Shown here piece after piece: positions 30,865 to 40,500 of a stretch of 64,000 nt of DNA. The position numbers and the translations under genes are program-made. The DNA is from Symbiodinium sp. CCMP2592 (Eukaryota; Sar; Dinophyceae; Suessiales; Symbiodiniaceae): NCBI GenBank assembly GCA_905221615.1, contig CAJNDT010003557.1, positions 607,001-671,000 on the forward strand, given 5' to 3'. How positions within the stretch are numbered: position 1 is the first letter of the stretch; each line of letters begins with the position of its first letter. The notes under the pieces were generated by a model. It worked only from the letters and a program-made list of their open reading frames with translations. It made no database searches and was not told the origin of the DNA.

Positions 30865-33096
30865 ATGGACGGCGAAGCAGAAGCTGCTCCCAAAAGACGA
30901 CGAGTAGTGGTGGGTCAGAGACAGCGACTTGCCGCCGCCGAAGCTCAGCAGGACCAGCCGTCTGTTTCTGAAAGTTTTTTGGCCAAGGACCTGAAGGAAA
31001 GATGGTCTTGGGGCGATTTGTCTGTCCAGGCCATGCAGGCACTGGCTGCGAAGGCTGTCAAAGACTTCGAGAATTGTGGAGCAAAGGCCCCAACGGAGTT
31101 GCAAGCTCTGGCGAAGCTGGGTTCAGGCGGCATCCACCCTAACAACATGAGACGTGAGATCATGAAAATTACAGAAGTTGGTTGCAGATTGCCGCCTTTG
31201 CAGCGGACTGCTCTACAGTTCAAGCAGCCCTGGGGAAATCAGCCCCAGCTCATGATGCTGCCTCATGAGATGTTCTCCGCCTTGTACGAGAATTACCACG
31301 AAGCTTTCAAGCGGTACGTGGTGGCCGATGCGAATGTCTTGCAGGAGTTCTGGCGGCTACAGAAGAAGCACCCGCAGTTCAAAGACCACCCTGTGGTAAG
31401 CCAGGCTTCCTTTGAGCCTCGAAAGTTCGTGCCGCTTTCTTTACACGGCGATGGAACACCTGCAATAGGTGTCGGGAAGATATGGAGCCGAATGTTAACC
31501 ACCTGGAGCTGGTGTAGCCTGGTTGGTGGTCCTGCCTGGACCAAGGATTCGCAACTGCCCATTTATTTCCTCTTCGATGAAACAGATGACGGCACAGCAG
31601 CGACTACCTTCCTCAGCATGCTGGCCTGGAGCTTCAAGGTGCTGCAAGAAGGTCTTTGGCCCTTTGCAGACCACAAGGGCAACCTGCACCCGGGATTGCA
31701 TCATTATCTTTCTGGTTGGGGTCAAATCGGATAAAACTCATTCTCTTTCTAACAGAAGTAGAAACACGTCGCATAAGAGCTGAATGCCTTTTCTTTTCTT
31801 TATAAGTAAAAAGCCCAAGTCGAATGTGTAAAGGACGAAAGTTTCTATGTAGCAGCGAAACACTAGCGATAACCTCTTGTTTTTCTGTCTTATAAGCAAC
31901 AAAATGGAATCCTAATCTCTTTCATGAGTCACAGGCAAGATGTGCTATCCAAAGTCTACTCACACATAAGCAAAGCTTCGCTCTAAGTAGCAACAAACTT
32001 TAAGTAGCAACTTTTGGTGGCAGACAATGGACTGTTCTAAGTAACACTTTTCTGTCAGCTTTCACACTGTCAGAGGTACCCGCCCACGAGCGACCTGGGC
32101 CGTAAGGCAGGATCGCCCTTGGCGGGGGGGTGGAAAGGCGTCATCTGGGCATTGGTCGGCGATCTTGAGTATATGGTCTCAAGATTGAACATGCCGCATT
32201 TTGGCCAAAAGCACAACCCGTGCGGCCTTTGCAAATGCTCGGGCGACGAGACTTCCACCTCTTGGAGGAATTGCAGACCGACAGCGCCATGGCTCAGCAT
32301 GCAATGGTCTTTGGCAGAGTGGCGGTCTTTTCCGGACCGCCCGAAAAACCCGTTGTTCGACAGCGGTGTATGCTCTGCACTCAGTTGCCACATGGACTAC
32401 ATGCACACGAAGTATTTGGGGCTGGATCCTTTGGGATTCGGGAGTGTGCTGAGCTTGCTCGTCAACTTCGTGTTGACCGACACACCTCTCGCGAATTTGC
32501 GACGTGTGTGGGACCACCTGCTCAGCTCCTACAAAGCCCTGAAAATCGTGGAAAGGTTCAGGGGCATGAGAAAGCTCAGTCTTTTTCAGAGGAAGAAGCT
32601 CCCGCCGAAACTCAAGGGGAGAGCCATGCAGATCCAGGCCCTGGGGGAACCACTACTCCTCTGCTGGCAGCACTTCATGAACAAAGACCTCGAAATTCAC
32701 CTCAAGATCGAGAGCTACTTGAAGGTGAATCTGGCCCTCGAGAAGATCCTGCATGCTACGAGGACCGAGATAGCCATGCCTCCAGACCATGCGGAGAAGT
32801 TCAAGAAACTGGCTTTCGGGCTCTGCCAGCTGCACCGACAGCTGCGGGAACACTTTGAAGGAAACTACTTCGCAGACCTCCCGAAGATGCACTTCTTCTT
32901 GCATGCCTGCCTTTTGGCAGATGTGCTGCATCCCCGGCTCACATGGTGCTTCAAAGGAGAGGATCTTCAGAAGATCTCTCGAACCTTGGCTGGCTCCTGC
33001 TGCCGGGCTGTGACCGGCCCTCGGGCTGCGGCAAAAATGTCGCAGCAGCTCCGCATAGCTTGGCACTTGCGGCTGGACAGGCTTTGTGCAGAGTGA
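30865..33096 (+). CDS. Probable transposase of the TIR element, two exons
   Basis: Exon 1 starts at ATG 30865 (MDGEAEAAPKRRR, basic). It contains LPHEMFSALYENYHEAF, then VPLSLHGDGTPAIGVGKIWSR, where the HGDG aspartate is a catalytic candidate, and ends near FADHKGNL. Exon 2 resumes with TSDLGRKAGSPLAGGWKGVI, GDLEYMVSRLNMPHF, a Cys cluster CGLCKCSGDE, and HMDYMHTKYLGLDPLGFGSV, followed by a helical C-terminal half ending at 33096. A GC-AG intron from 31686 to 32075 would join the frames, giving about 620 residues. The pattern matches a large family I recall from dinoflagellate genomes. Assignment as transposase is inferred from size, position beside the right TIR and the conserved Asp/His motifs; the superfamily is unknown. 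CTARGTMRCA copies lie inside the intron. Confidence 0.65.
31686..32075 (+). other. Putative GC-AG intron in the transposase gene
   Basis: Exon 1 frame continues only 16 codons beyond CT|GCACCC before a stop. Exon 2 frame is open immediately after CTGTCAGAG|G. GC donors are accepted in dinoflagellates. The 390-bp intron holds CTAAGTAGCA, TTAAGTAGCA and CTAAGTAACA motifs like the intergenic spacers. Confidence 0.5.
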
Positions 33097-33493
33097 GGAA
33101 AAAATGTCGTCGCGAGTCAATGCTGTGGGTTTAGGGCTCCTAGATTTTCAGGTCCAAGGTATAGGGTCTAGGGCAAAATTTTCACGAGTGTTTAATGGAC
33201 CGTGCTGATTTCCTCGGTATCAAACGAGTTAACATTTCAAGAAAATCTTTCAACACGGATCGGTTTTCAACACATTTCCCTATTCGCACACGTGTTTTTT
33301 CTAAGCAAGACTGACTTTGTTCTGTATGGATTTCCGATGATTTTTTGGTTTCCAACATATGCGAAAATATCCTATATTCTACCATATAACCTGTTTTTGC
33401 ATAGTCTATTTACCAAATAACCGAAAAAATAGACTATGAAACAAGAGCGAAATAGTCTATTTAAAATAGTATATTTCCAGGTAAAATAAACTA
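33097..33493. repeat. Right subterminal AT-rich region
   Basis: There is no gene. A short GGGTTTAGGGC fragment follows the transposase stop, then AT-rich DNA with repeated CTATTT, AATAGTCTATTT and ATATCCTATA elements. These mirror the left subterminal repeats. Confidence 0.6.
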
Positions 33494-33544
33494 TTTTGCC
33501 AAATAGGATATATGTCCCAAAATAGCCTAACCTGATCTTAGAGG
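33494..33544 (-). repeat. Right terminal inverted repeat (51 bp)
   Basis: It is the exact reverse complement of 20005-20055. It is followed by TG at 33545-33546, the duplicate of 20003-20004, and then by the resumed gag codons. Confidence 0.95.
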
Positions 33545-33546
33545 TG

Positions 33547-34485
33547 CACGAGCGCGAGGAGCGCCGGGCCGCGCAAGTCGCGCGCCTCAGGGGCGTCGTC
33601 ATCGAAGGCGACTACGACCCCGCGCACAGCCTTGTCGACAAAGCCGCGCTCATGCTGCAGGACGGCATCGTTCGTTACATCCCACCGTCGCAGTGCGTCA
33701 GTCGGGATGCCGAGATCGCCTCAGTGAGGCGTGACAAGGACTTCCTCTCCCTAGAGTCTGGGGAGATCACAGTCAAGAAAAAGGAGCACAGCGTGCACGT
33801 GGAGATCGGCAATGAGCTAAAGCTCACGCAGGCCCTGATGCGCAGGGGCCTCGCGCTCGACAGAGTCGGCGTGTTGGACTTTACGATCCACGAGAGACTC
33901 GTGCGACAGTTCTTCTCCGTCCTGAACCGGCCAGCGCCGCCGGGGATGGAACGCGGCAACAGTTGGCACGTAGTACGCGCCGACAAAGAACTGTGGACGC
34001 TGCTCGCGCGAGAGTGTCGCAAGGGTTGCAAACCGGACAAGGATGGTAAGAGACCACTAGATTCTCTAGTAGAGAACATGTGGTCCGATCCTATCGTGAC
34101 GCTGCACCTCCTCCCCTCGCCAGTGGCGGACCGGGGTCGCAAGGGCAAGGGCCGCGGCTTTACGCGCGGCGAGGAAGACCGCAGTCGTAGCACGACCGGC
34201 AAAGGCAAGAAAGGCGGCAAGAAAGGCCGCGGAAAGGGCAAGGGCAAGCGGCACGAGAGCGCAGAGCGCTCCAGGCCGCCGAGCATGCCAAAAGAGCTTC
34301 GCCACTTGAACAGCGTTTCTAAGTCGGGCAAGCGCCTGTGTTACGGTTTCAACCTGCAGTGCGGGTGCGACCTTGAGACCTCCGGCTCCCCCAAGCAGTG
34401 CGACAGGGGGTTGCACCAATGCATGAGCTGTGGCAGCTCCGAGCACGGAGCCGCTGAATGCCCCAAGGACGCGGGGGCCGCCTGA
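33547..34485 (+). CDS. Host retroelement gag, C-terminal part with Cys/His cluster
   Basis: The frame continues that of 19770-20004 after removal of the transposon. HEREERRAAQVARL leads into a folded region with HSLVDKAALMLQDGIVRYI, ELKLTQALMRRGLAL and WHVVRADKELWTLLAREC. A Lys/Arg/Gly-rich linker (GKGKKGGKKGRGKGKGK) follows. The C-terminal cluster begins CYGFNLQCGCDLETSG and ends with the knuckle CMSCGSSEHGAAEC. The cluster has CCCH-like spacing and should bind RNA. The stop is at 34483-34485, 9 nt after a GGGGG run, and overlaps the start of the methyltransferase frame by 28 nt in the -1 frame, the usual gag-pol arrangement. This part is intact, but the gene as a whole is split. Confidence 0.8.
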   Translation, partial: HEREERRAAQVARLRGVVIEGDYDPAHSLVDKAALMLQDGIVRYIPPSQCVSRDAEIASVRRDKDFLSLESGEITVKKKEHSVHVEIGNELKLTQALMRRGLALDRVGVLDFTIHERLVRQFFSVLNRPAPPGMERGNSWHVVRADKELWTLLARECRKGCKPDKDGKRPLDSLVENMWSDPIVTLHLLPSPVADRGRKGKGRGFTRGEEDRSRSTTGKGKKGGKKGRGKGKGKRHESAERSRPPSMPKELRHLNSVSKSGKRLCYGFNLQCGCDLETSGSPKQCDRGLHQCMSCGSSEHGAAECPKDAGAA

Positions 34486-35024
34486 CTAGGTCTGCCCCAG
34501 GCGCGGCAGAGCCGCAGCAGCCCTCGGCCACCGCAGCTCCTCCCCCAGCAGCGCAGCGCCCGCCTGCTACAGCGAGATGCGCAGGGCAGAGCCCTGACCC
34601 TCCCACTGCGGCACCGTCGTTGCACCTGCCTGCAAAAAGTAAGCCAGGAAGTGCCACCGCAGCGCCGCCGCCTCGAGCAGAGCTCGCGGCAGACGCCAGC
34701 CCCCCCACGCTCTTGTTGTCTGAACAGCACAGCGTGCCGGCAGACAATGCCTTGGGCACTGTTTCCCCTGAGACTGCTCAGCGAGCAGCTCCCCGTCCAC
34801 CACTTTTCGTGGAAGTTTTCTGCGGCCTCGGTCGCCTTAGTAAGGCGGCCGTCGAGAAAGGTTTCTCGAACGTTGCAGTGGATCACAAGACCAAGGCCAG
34901 AGGCATCAAGGTCTTGCAGCTCGACCTTTGTACGCAGCTAGGTCGAAACTTGCTGAGAGCAGTGCTCTCACACCAAGACTTGCGATGGGTCCACTGGGCC
35001 CCGCCGTGCGGCACCTTTAGCAGA
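34458..35024 (+). pseudogene. Retroelement C5 DNA methyltransferase, N-terminal half, cut by the LINE
   Basis: The frame starts at ATG 34458 inside the end of gag. A disordered Pro/Ala region (residues 1-110) precedes the methyltransferase fold. The S-adenosylmethionine loop is FVEVFCGLGRLSKAAVEKGF; next come VAVDHKTKARGI and LQLDLC. The catalytic loop is WVHWAPPCGTFSR, whose Cys (codon 35007-35009) would attack cytosine C6. The LINE begins right after FSR. The domain resumes at 46759 in register. Retrotransposon-borne cytosine methyltransferases have been reported in dinoflagellates; I place this copy with them by motif order. The interruption makes it inactive. Confidence 0.8.
35012..35024. 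repeat. LINE target-site duplication, left copy
   Basis: CACCTTTAGCAGA occurs here and again at 46746-46758. The 13-bp direct repeat brackets the LINE exactly, and the copies are host methyltransferase codons. Confidence 0.95.
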
Positions 35025-35346
35025 ATTTGGAAACTGGTCAGTGGCCTGCTTTTTGAGCAAGCCCACAGCACTTGCAATATTTCACTGCCCACTGTATTTC
35101 TTTCGCCTGCACTGCATATTCGCGCAGTAGCACTTGATTTGCTGGTCGAAGAGCTGTCTACATCTGCGATTTCGGCACATATTCGGCAGCTGGCATACAA
35201 CATTTGGCTTGACATTCCGGCCACTACTGTATTACTGTGGGCTATAGAAGTGCTCCCTGCCTGCACACGCGGCCCTACAGCTCGAAGGCTGGACTGCAGT
35301 GCATTACCCACAGATTTATCTTGCTGTCCGTGAACTTCTCTGAGCC

Positions 35347-37167
35347 ATGACACGTGCCTTTACAAGGATTCTGCCCACTTTTGGGCTACTTGTTATCTGT
35401 GCTCTGATTGGCACAGTACACGCAAGCCCGAAGAGGCATCGCTCAGAGCGCTCTGAGCATCGGCCAGCAGCAGATCCGACTCAGGAGATGGGGCCATTCC
35501 AACAGCTGGAAGTCATTGGTGTCGGACAACTGGAGGGCCACGACAGTGAGAGTCTTCTGTATGGACTTACTACTGCTCCTGCACAGCCATCTGCTGCAAA
35601 TGCCTCCGAGAGGTCTCGCAATCCAGTGGAACATTTATTCCACGGCCTGGACTCTGCGGTTCACGCCCCGCTACAGCAGTTGCTTGACCAACTGGATTTA
35701 TTCATGTGGTATTCGTCGCAAGAGGATGACCCAACGACTGCCCAAGAATGGCCGACGATTCTATCGCAGCTGAACGACAACCTCAATCAGGCTATTTGTT
35801 TCGTCGCTCTGGAGGATGTTATTGCGGCGGTTCGGTATCGGGCAGAAACTCATATGAGTACCAACCGGCTGGATACGGCACTCTCGCGTTTTGCAGAATA
35901 TTTCCTGTTGCGTGGTCATGCAGGCCAGCCCATGGCTCTACCGCACATGCTTCAGTCAAGTATGTATTCAGTGTGCGATTTTGGCAAGGCAGTACAGAAA
36001 CCGCAGCCAGCTCCTCCGCAGACCTTCATGCTATGGACTAGGCCCTCTAGTGCCTCTTCTATCTGCAAGCATAGCATTGCCGATGACCCTCAGGTGTGTG
36101 TGAAGCGGAGGCCGCTCCATCCATCCACGACATGCAGGACGACTCATGCATGGCCCCATGCTGCACGCTCATGCTACCACTATGGTCCGTTTCGTGCCTC
36201 AGGGAGTCTACTTGTGGGACCTACACTGGTCTCGGTCTCAACACACAACCGTTACCAGCATCATGATACCTTCTGTCGTGCTGTACTCAGGTCTTCGCTT
36301 TTTGAATCACTTGAGCCGGCGCGGGGGACAACCAACAGACCACGACCGGTGCCTTCTGGCCAAATCCCTACAGTGCAGCATGATGTATGTACTACTCATC
36401 GATGCTTCGCCGGATGCCTGCAGTTGTCAGATTCACTTGCGCGCAGCTTGCCGTGTTATCGTTGGAACAAGCCATCATGGCCCACAGTAGGCATGTCTGT
36501 CCTGTGTGACCTGTGCTTCTGTGACTCCTGGAGACAACCAGACCACATGACGGCACATTCTCCATGGATACAGTTGGCATCTTCGGTGCATGATAAACGT
36601 GTACTTTGGCTGGCCTTCTTGTCGCCCCGTGCAGCATTTGCAAACTCCGTGGACGAGGCGGGATCTCGATCTGCTTACGCTATGCAGCTTCATTCCTATG
36701 CCAGCTCCGTCCTCTCACAGAGGACATGCTCATATGTTTGTGATGTTTTCGCGACGGCAAGGGACTCAGCTACGTTCTTGAACAAGCCCAGTGCAACAAC
36801 TGACCTCACCGGAAGGTCGTACCTGTGCTTATTCAGTATTTCCTCGCGGCAATTATCCGAGAGGCAGTCCTGGCTTTGGGCATTCATATTGGACAGTATA
36901 CATCGAGCATCGCTCAGAATGCCCGCGACCATGATCAGGATTGCTTCGGCCACCCACTGTTGCACGGACTGTATCAGGCTATGCGGGCCACCAGCCTGTA
37001 GGCACGCAGTGGACCTGTTGTCCCCTCGTATGTTCCAGGATGCTTACCATGATATGCCAGGTTGGACCACAGCTCATCCTGCCTCTGATGTACACTTTTG
37101 CAGCCTGCACACTGCGGAAGGCTCGACCTGTCCTCACGTGTACCCTCCGAAAGCTTCTGCGGTCTAG
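35347..37167 (+). CDS. LINE 5' open frame (ORF1 candidate, 606 aa)
   Basis: ATG 35347 opens MTRAFTRILPTFGLLVICAL, a signal-anchor-like hydrophobic start. It is followed by a polar part with EHLFHGLDSAVHAPLQQLLD, EWPTILSQLNDNLNQAICFV and RLDTALSRFAEYFLLRGHAG, which looks genuinely folded. After about residue 230 the composition becomes Cys/His/Ser/Arg-rich without clear structure, and other frames are equally open, so the real protein may be shorter or frameshifted. No coiled coil, RRM or CCHC typical of LINE ORF1 is seen. It overlaps the next frame by 70 nt. Confidence 0.4.
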   Translation: MTRAFTRILPTFGLLVICALIGTVHASPKRHRSERSEHRPAADPTQEMGPFQQLEVIGVGQLEGHDSESLLYGLTTAPAQPSAANASERSRNPVEHLFHGLDSAVHAPLQQLLDQLDLFMWYSSQEDDPTTAQEWPTILSQLNDNLNQAICFVALEDVIAAVRYRAETHMSTNRLDTALSRFAEYFLLRGHAGQPMALPHMLQSSMYSVCDFGKAVQKPQPAPPQTFMLWTRPSSASSICKHSIADDPQVCVKRRPLHPSTTCRTTHAWPHAARSCYHYGPFRASGSLLVGPTLVSVSTHNRYQHHDTFCRAVLRSSLFESLEPARGTTNRPRPVPSGQIPTVQHDVCTTHRCFAGCLQLSDSLARSLPCYRWNKPSWPTVGMSVLCDLCFCDSWRQPDHMTAHSPWIQLASSVHDKRVLWLAFLSPRAAFANSVDEAGSRSAYAMQLHSYASSVLSQRTCSYVCDVFATARDSATFLNKPSATTDLTGRSYLCLFSISSRQLSERQSWLWAFILDSIHRASLRMPATMIRIASATHCCTDCIRLCGPPACRHAVDLLSPRMFQDAYHDMPGWTTAHPASDVHFCSLHTAEGSTCPHVYPPKASAV

Positions 37168-37583
37168 CAACAGATTCATGTCAAGGTCTGTGGCTGCCTG
37201 TGATCACGGACCCTGGCCCACACCCTGTGCTTGCTCGCCCTACTGTACTGCTGTCCATTGCTCACTGCCCAGGTTTGTGGCAAGCCGATTCTATCAGCCG
37301 ACACCAGCAGGCTCGACTGCTTCAGCATTCACAATGGTCAGATGCGACTCGCGGTGTGCAAGCCCTTGCACCTATACGTTCCGACTTGCATGTTGCTGTT
37401 TGCATTTGGGATTACAGCTGCTGCTCCGGCCAGTATGTACACAATCAGGCCCTACAACGATATTGTCGATTCCAGCATTCTGTGATATGTGTCATTTCGG
37501 AACACAGATGGTGGTGCTGGCCATACTTATTCCGAGTAGCCTTAACGTGCAGAGTTGAACCATTTTGCGTGGTGCTTGCAAGC

Positions 37584-40500
37584 ATGGGGAGAGATTCTCG
37601 CAGCGCCCCGAAGCCTCATGACTCTGCCGACACGGTGGAACCTTTGGCGAAGCGGGCTAAGGTCAGAGATGCACTGCCAAGACGTCGACCCATGCAGGAC
37701 TCCGACCAGCATAATCAGACTCCCTCTTCGCCGATGACTCGCACCACTGCTGGTGCCTCTGCCAGTGCATCAGCTGGTGAGCTCAGGCCACGTGAACCTT
37801 TGCCACGTCATCGGCAGCTACAAGCCAAGTCAAAGACCAGCAAACCTGCCGATAGCCCAAGGAATGCAGCCGTGGCACGTACACCAAACAATGACCCGAC
37901 AGCTCGTGGACCAGTTGCATCCAGTATAGTGGTCAGTGAATTCTCGGACGGGGTCCTTATTAAACAAACCGGACTTCGGGCTCGAAGCCCATCCTCTACT
38001 CCAGGGACAGGAAGCTCAAGAAGACCTCCTACGCCACCACGGTGTCTACGTGAAACTGCTCATGGTATATCGGTCAGTACTCAGACAAGGCGACCCAAAA
38101 TGGTGAACAAGGCGGTGCAGGTGGGCAAATGCGGTCTCAAAGCCCAGTCCAAAGCTCGTCCCCGAAGGCTAGATACAAATGCCACGGAAAACCCGGAGGA
38201 GGCTCCTGCTCCTGGTCCAAAGGACACTCGTGCCGAACATGATGATCTTCGCCGTCAAGCCGCTGATGCAGTGCTGACTACTGCCCCCTGGAAAAGACGC
38301 CAAAAAGCCAGAGCAGGTGCCCGCGAGCCTGCCACGGATGGTGTTTCCGAGGGATCTGCTCGACCGACCACAACCTCAGCAAACCCTGTGGCCAGTATGA
38401 CTCCTCTTCCGACTACGACAACCTCGCGCCAGGGTGAAGCCACTGGGAAGAATGCTGCAGCATCGAGTACTCAGAGCAAGCCCCTGAGCAAGGTCCCATA
38501 CACAGCTGCTGGTGCCGACCCACAGGAGGAAATCATGGAGCTCCGCTTCGATCAACTTCAGGAGATGCAAAGATCCGCAGCCAGCAGGAGAAACAGTGTT
38601 ATACAGCGTGCACGCATACAGCAGCAGCAGAATGCATCTTCGAGTACAGATGTTGCGGATGCTTCGCTATCACATGCACCTACGACGGTCTCAAATGCCT
38701 CCTCTGCATATATGAAAAAGCGTCCACCGTATGCAGCCCTCAGCTGTCTCGCATGCTTTATTCTGTGCGGCTACATTGCACCTGTGACAGGTCTGTACAT
38801 GGTCCTCCTTATGTATTGGTGGACCTTTGCTGGCATCGTGCCAGCCCGGTCAGCTCCCCTGGCAATCGTTGCTCGATGTCTGCGTGGTGCCTACAAAATG
38901 CAGTGTCCTCTGATCCACATCTTTCTGTCAGGCCCGGTGATCTTATGGATGGTTATATACCTGCTGCAAGAGTTCTGGTCTCAGATTCACTCCTGCCTTG
39001 CAGAGATTTGTTCGTACCTGCTACAACAGCCACTACGATCACAATGGCGGAACGTATGCGATCAGGCCCCTGCTGTTGCCACAGTGCTTTTGTGTGGTAC
39101 ATTTGTTGCCTGGCATGCTATCCGACACACCTGTCAGTGGAGTACATACTTTGTGCAAACTGCCTTCTCTTGGATGCGATACCTGCACCCTTGGTGCTGC
39201 TATGCATGTGGATGCCTCTATTCATACACGAGAGTCTACATCAGGTTACTCGGTACCACTACACTCCGACACACCCCCCCACCAGTTCGCTATTGCCGCC
39301 CCGGTCCCAAGTCCGGGGGCCCCTGGGGACTATGGATGCTCATCCTACTGTCTCAACTTCTTAGAGTCTCAGGGGTAGAAGCGAGGGTTGGAGCACCTTC
39401 GGTGGGTGCTCCGGGAGCCGCGCAAACGGTGCTCCCCGGTCGCCATCAGGCGAAGCTACACCGACAACGCAAAGAACAAGGAGTCTTTATCGTCAAACGT
39501 AGTTTTCTCAGAGCACAACGTCGATTGCAACAGCATGGGACCACATGGTATCGCAATCGCTTATACACACACCACGATGAGCTAAAACCTATACCGCTCC
39601 GTTCCGGTCCACAGCCGCATGATCCCAATCAGGCTCGGTATGCCCGGCCTCGCACTGCTGTGCCAAACCTGCCATCCTGGCCACTTCAGCAGCCCGCACA
39701 ATCTGTTACTCCCATACAGTCCAGTGATGTTGGCGTGGTTACTCTTAATGTTGGCGGCTTGAGCAAGGAAGGATATGACGAATTGGCACAATGGTTGAAT
39801 CAACCATCTACACTTCGCAATGTTCAGATTGTATTCTTGCAGGAGACCTGGAGATGTGCATCTGAATTCTCCACGCAGCATTGGCACTGGATCCTGTCAG
39901 GTGCCGGTCAAACTGCCAAGGCCAATAATGGCAGTGGTGTAGCTGTACTGATCAACAACAAGCTTGCCTCATCGTCACACATTCGCTACCAAGAATGGCT
40001 CCCAGGCCGTCTTCTCGAGGTTCGCATTACGGAGGACAAGCGACGTCCTCTTCTGCACCGACCCATCACCCTTGTGTGCGCGTATCAACACTCCAGAATC
40101 TCTCACAGTCCTGAGGTGTACGCTAAACGGCTAAGGTTCTGGGAGAAGCTCCAAAAATGCCTGGATGCAGTGCCGACCCGGCACACCCTGATCTTTGGTG
40201 GTGATATCAATACTGGTATCTCCCCGATGACGAGGCTCGTCGGCAAAGGTGCTCAAGTCAGTACCAACCCTGCTCAGGACCAATCCGAATGGCAGGACAT
40301 TGTACAACAGCACCGTCTTTGTCTTCTGAACACCTGGGGATCGCCGGCCAAAACTGCTACATATGTGGGTGCGGAATATTCTACACTGATTGACTTCCTG
40401 GGTGTTAGAGAGAGAGATTCCGGGCATCGCGCCAAACTATCCAGACCACAATCACAGATTCACTTGTTTTCTTGGCGGTCTGGGGCCCGACACCTGCCTG

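Larger units (their letters stand above)
20005..33544 (+). mobile_element. 13.5-kb multigene DNA transposon with 51-bp TIRs
   Basis: The ends are perfect 51-bp inverted repeats starting CCTCTAAGATCAGG, flanked by TG at 20003-20004 and 33545-33546. Removing the element and one TG restores the gag reading frame exactly. Inside are one minus-strand ORF near the left end, then four plus-strand cargo genes and a two-exon transposase-like gene near the right end. AT-rich subterminal repeats sit next to both TIRs. Intergenic and intronic spaces are filled with CTARGTMRCA motifs and degenerate telomeric repeats. The superfamily is undetermined: a 2-bp TG duplication is not a hallmark of any superfamily I can match confidently, and the transposase resembles a recurrent dinoflagellate family rather than a named one. 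Perfect TIRs suggest recent mobility. Confidence 0.9.

Noticed and set aside
20005..33544. Maverick/Polinton or virus-like element
   Set aside because: Size and TIRs are compatible, but no DNA polymerase B, integrase, packaging ATPase or capsid motif is visible in any of the genes.
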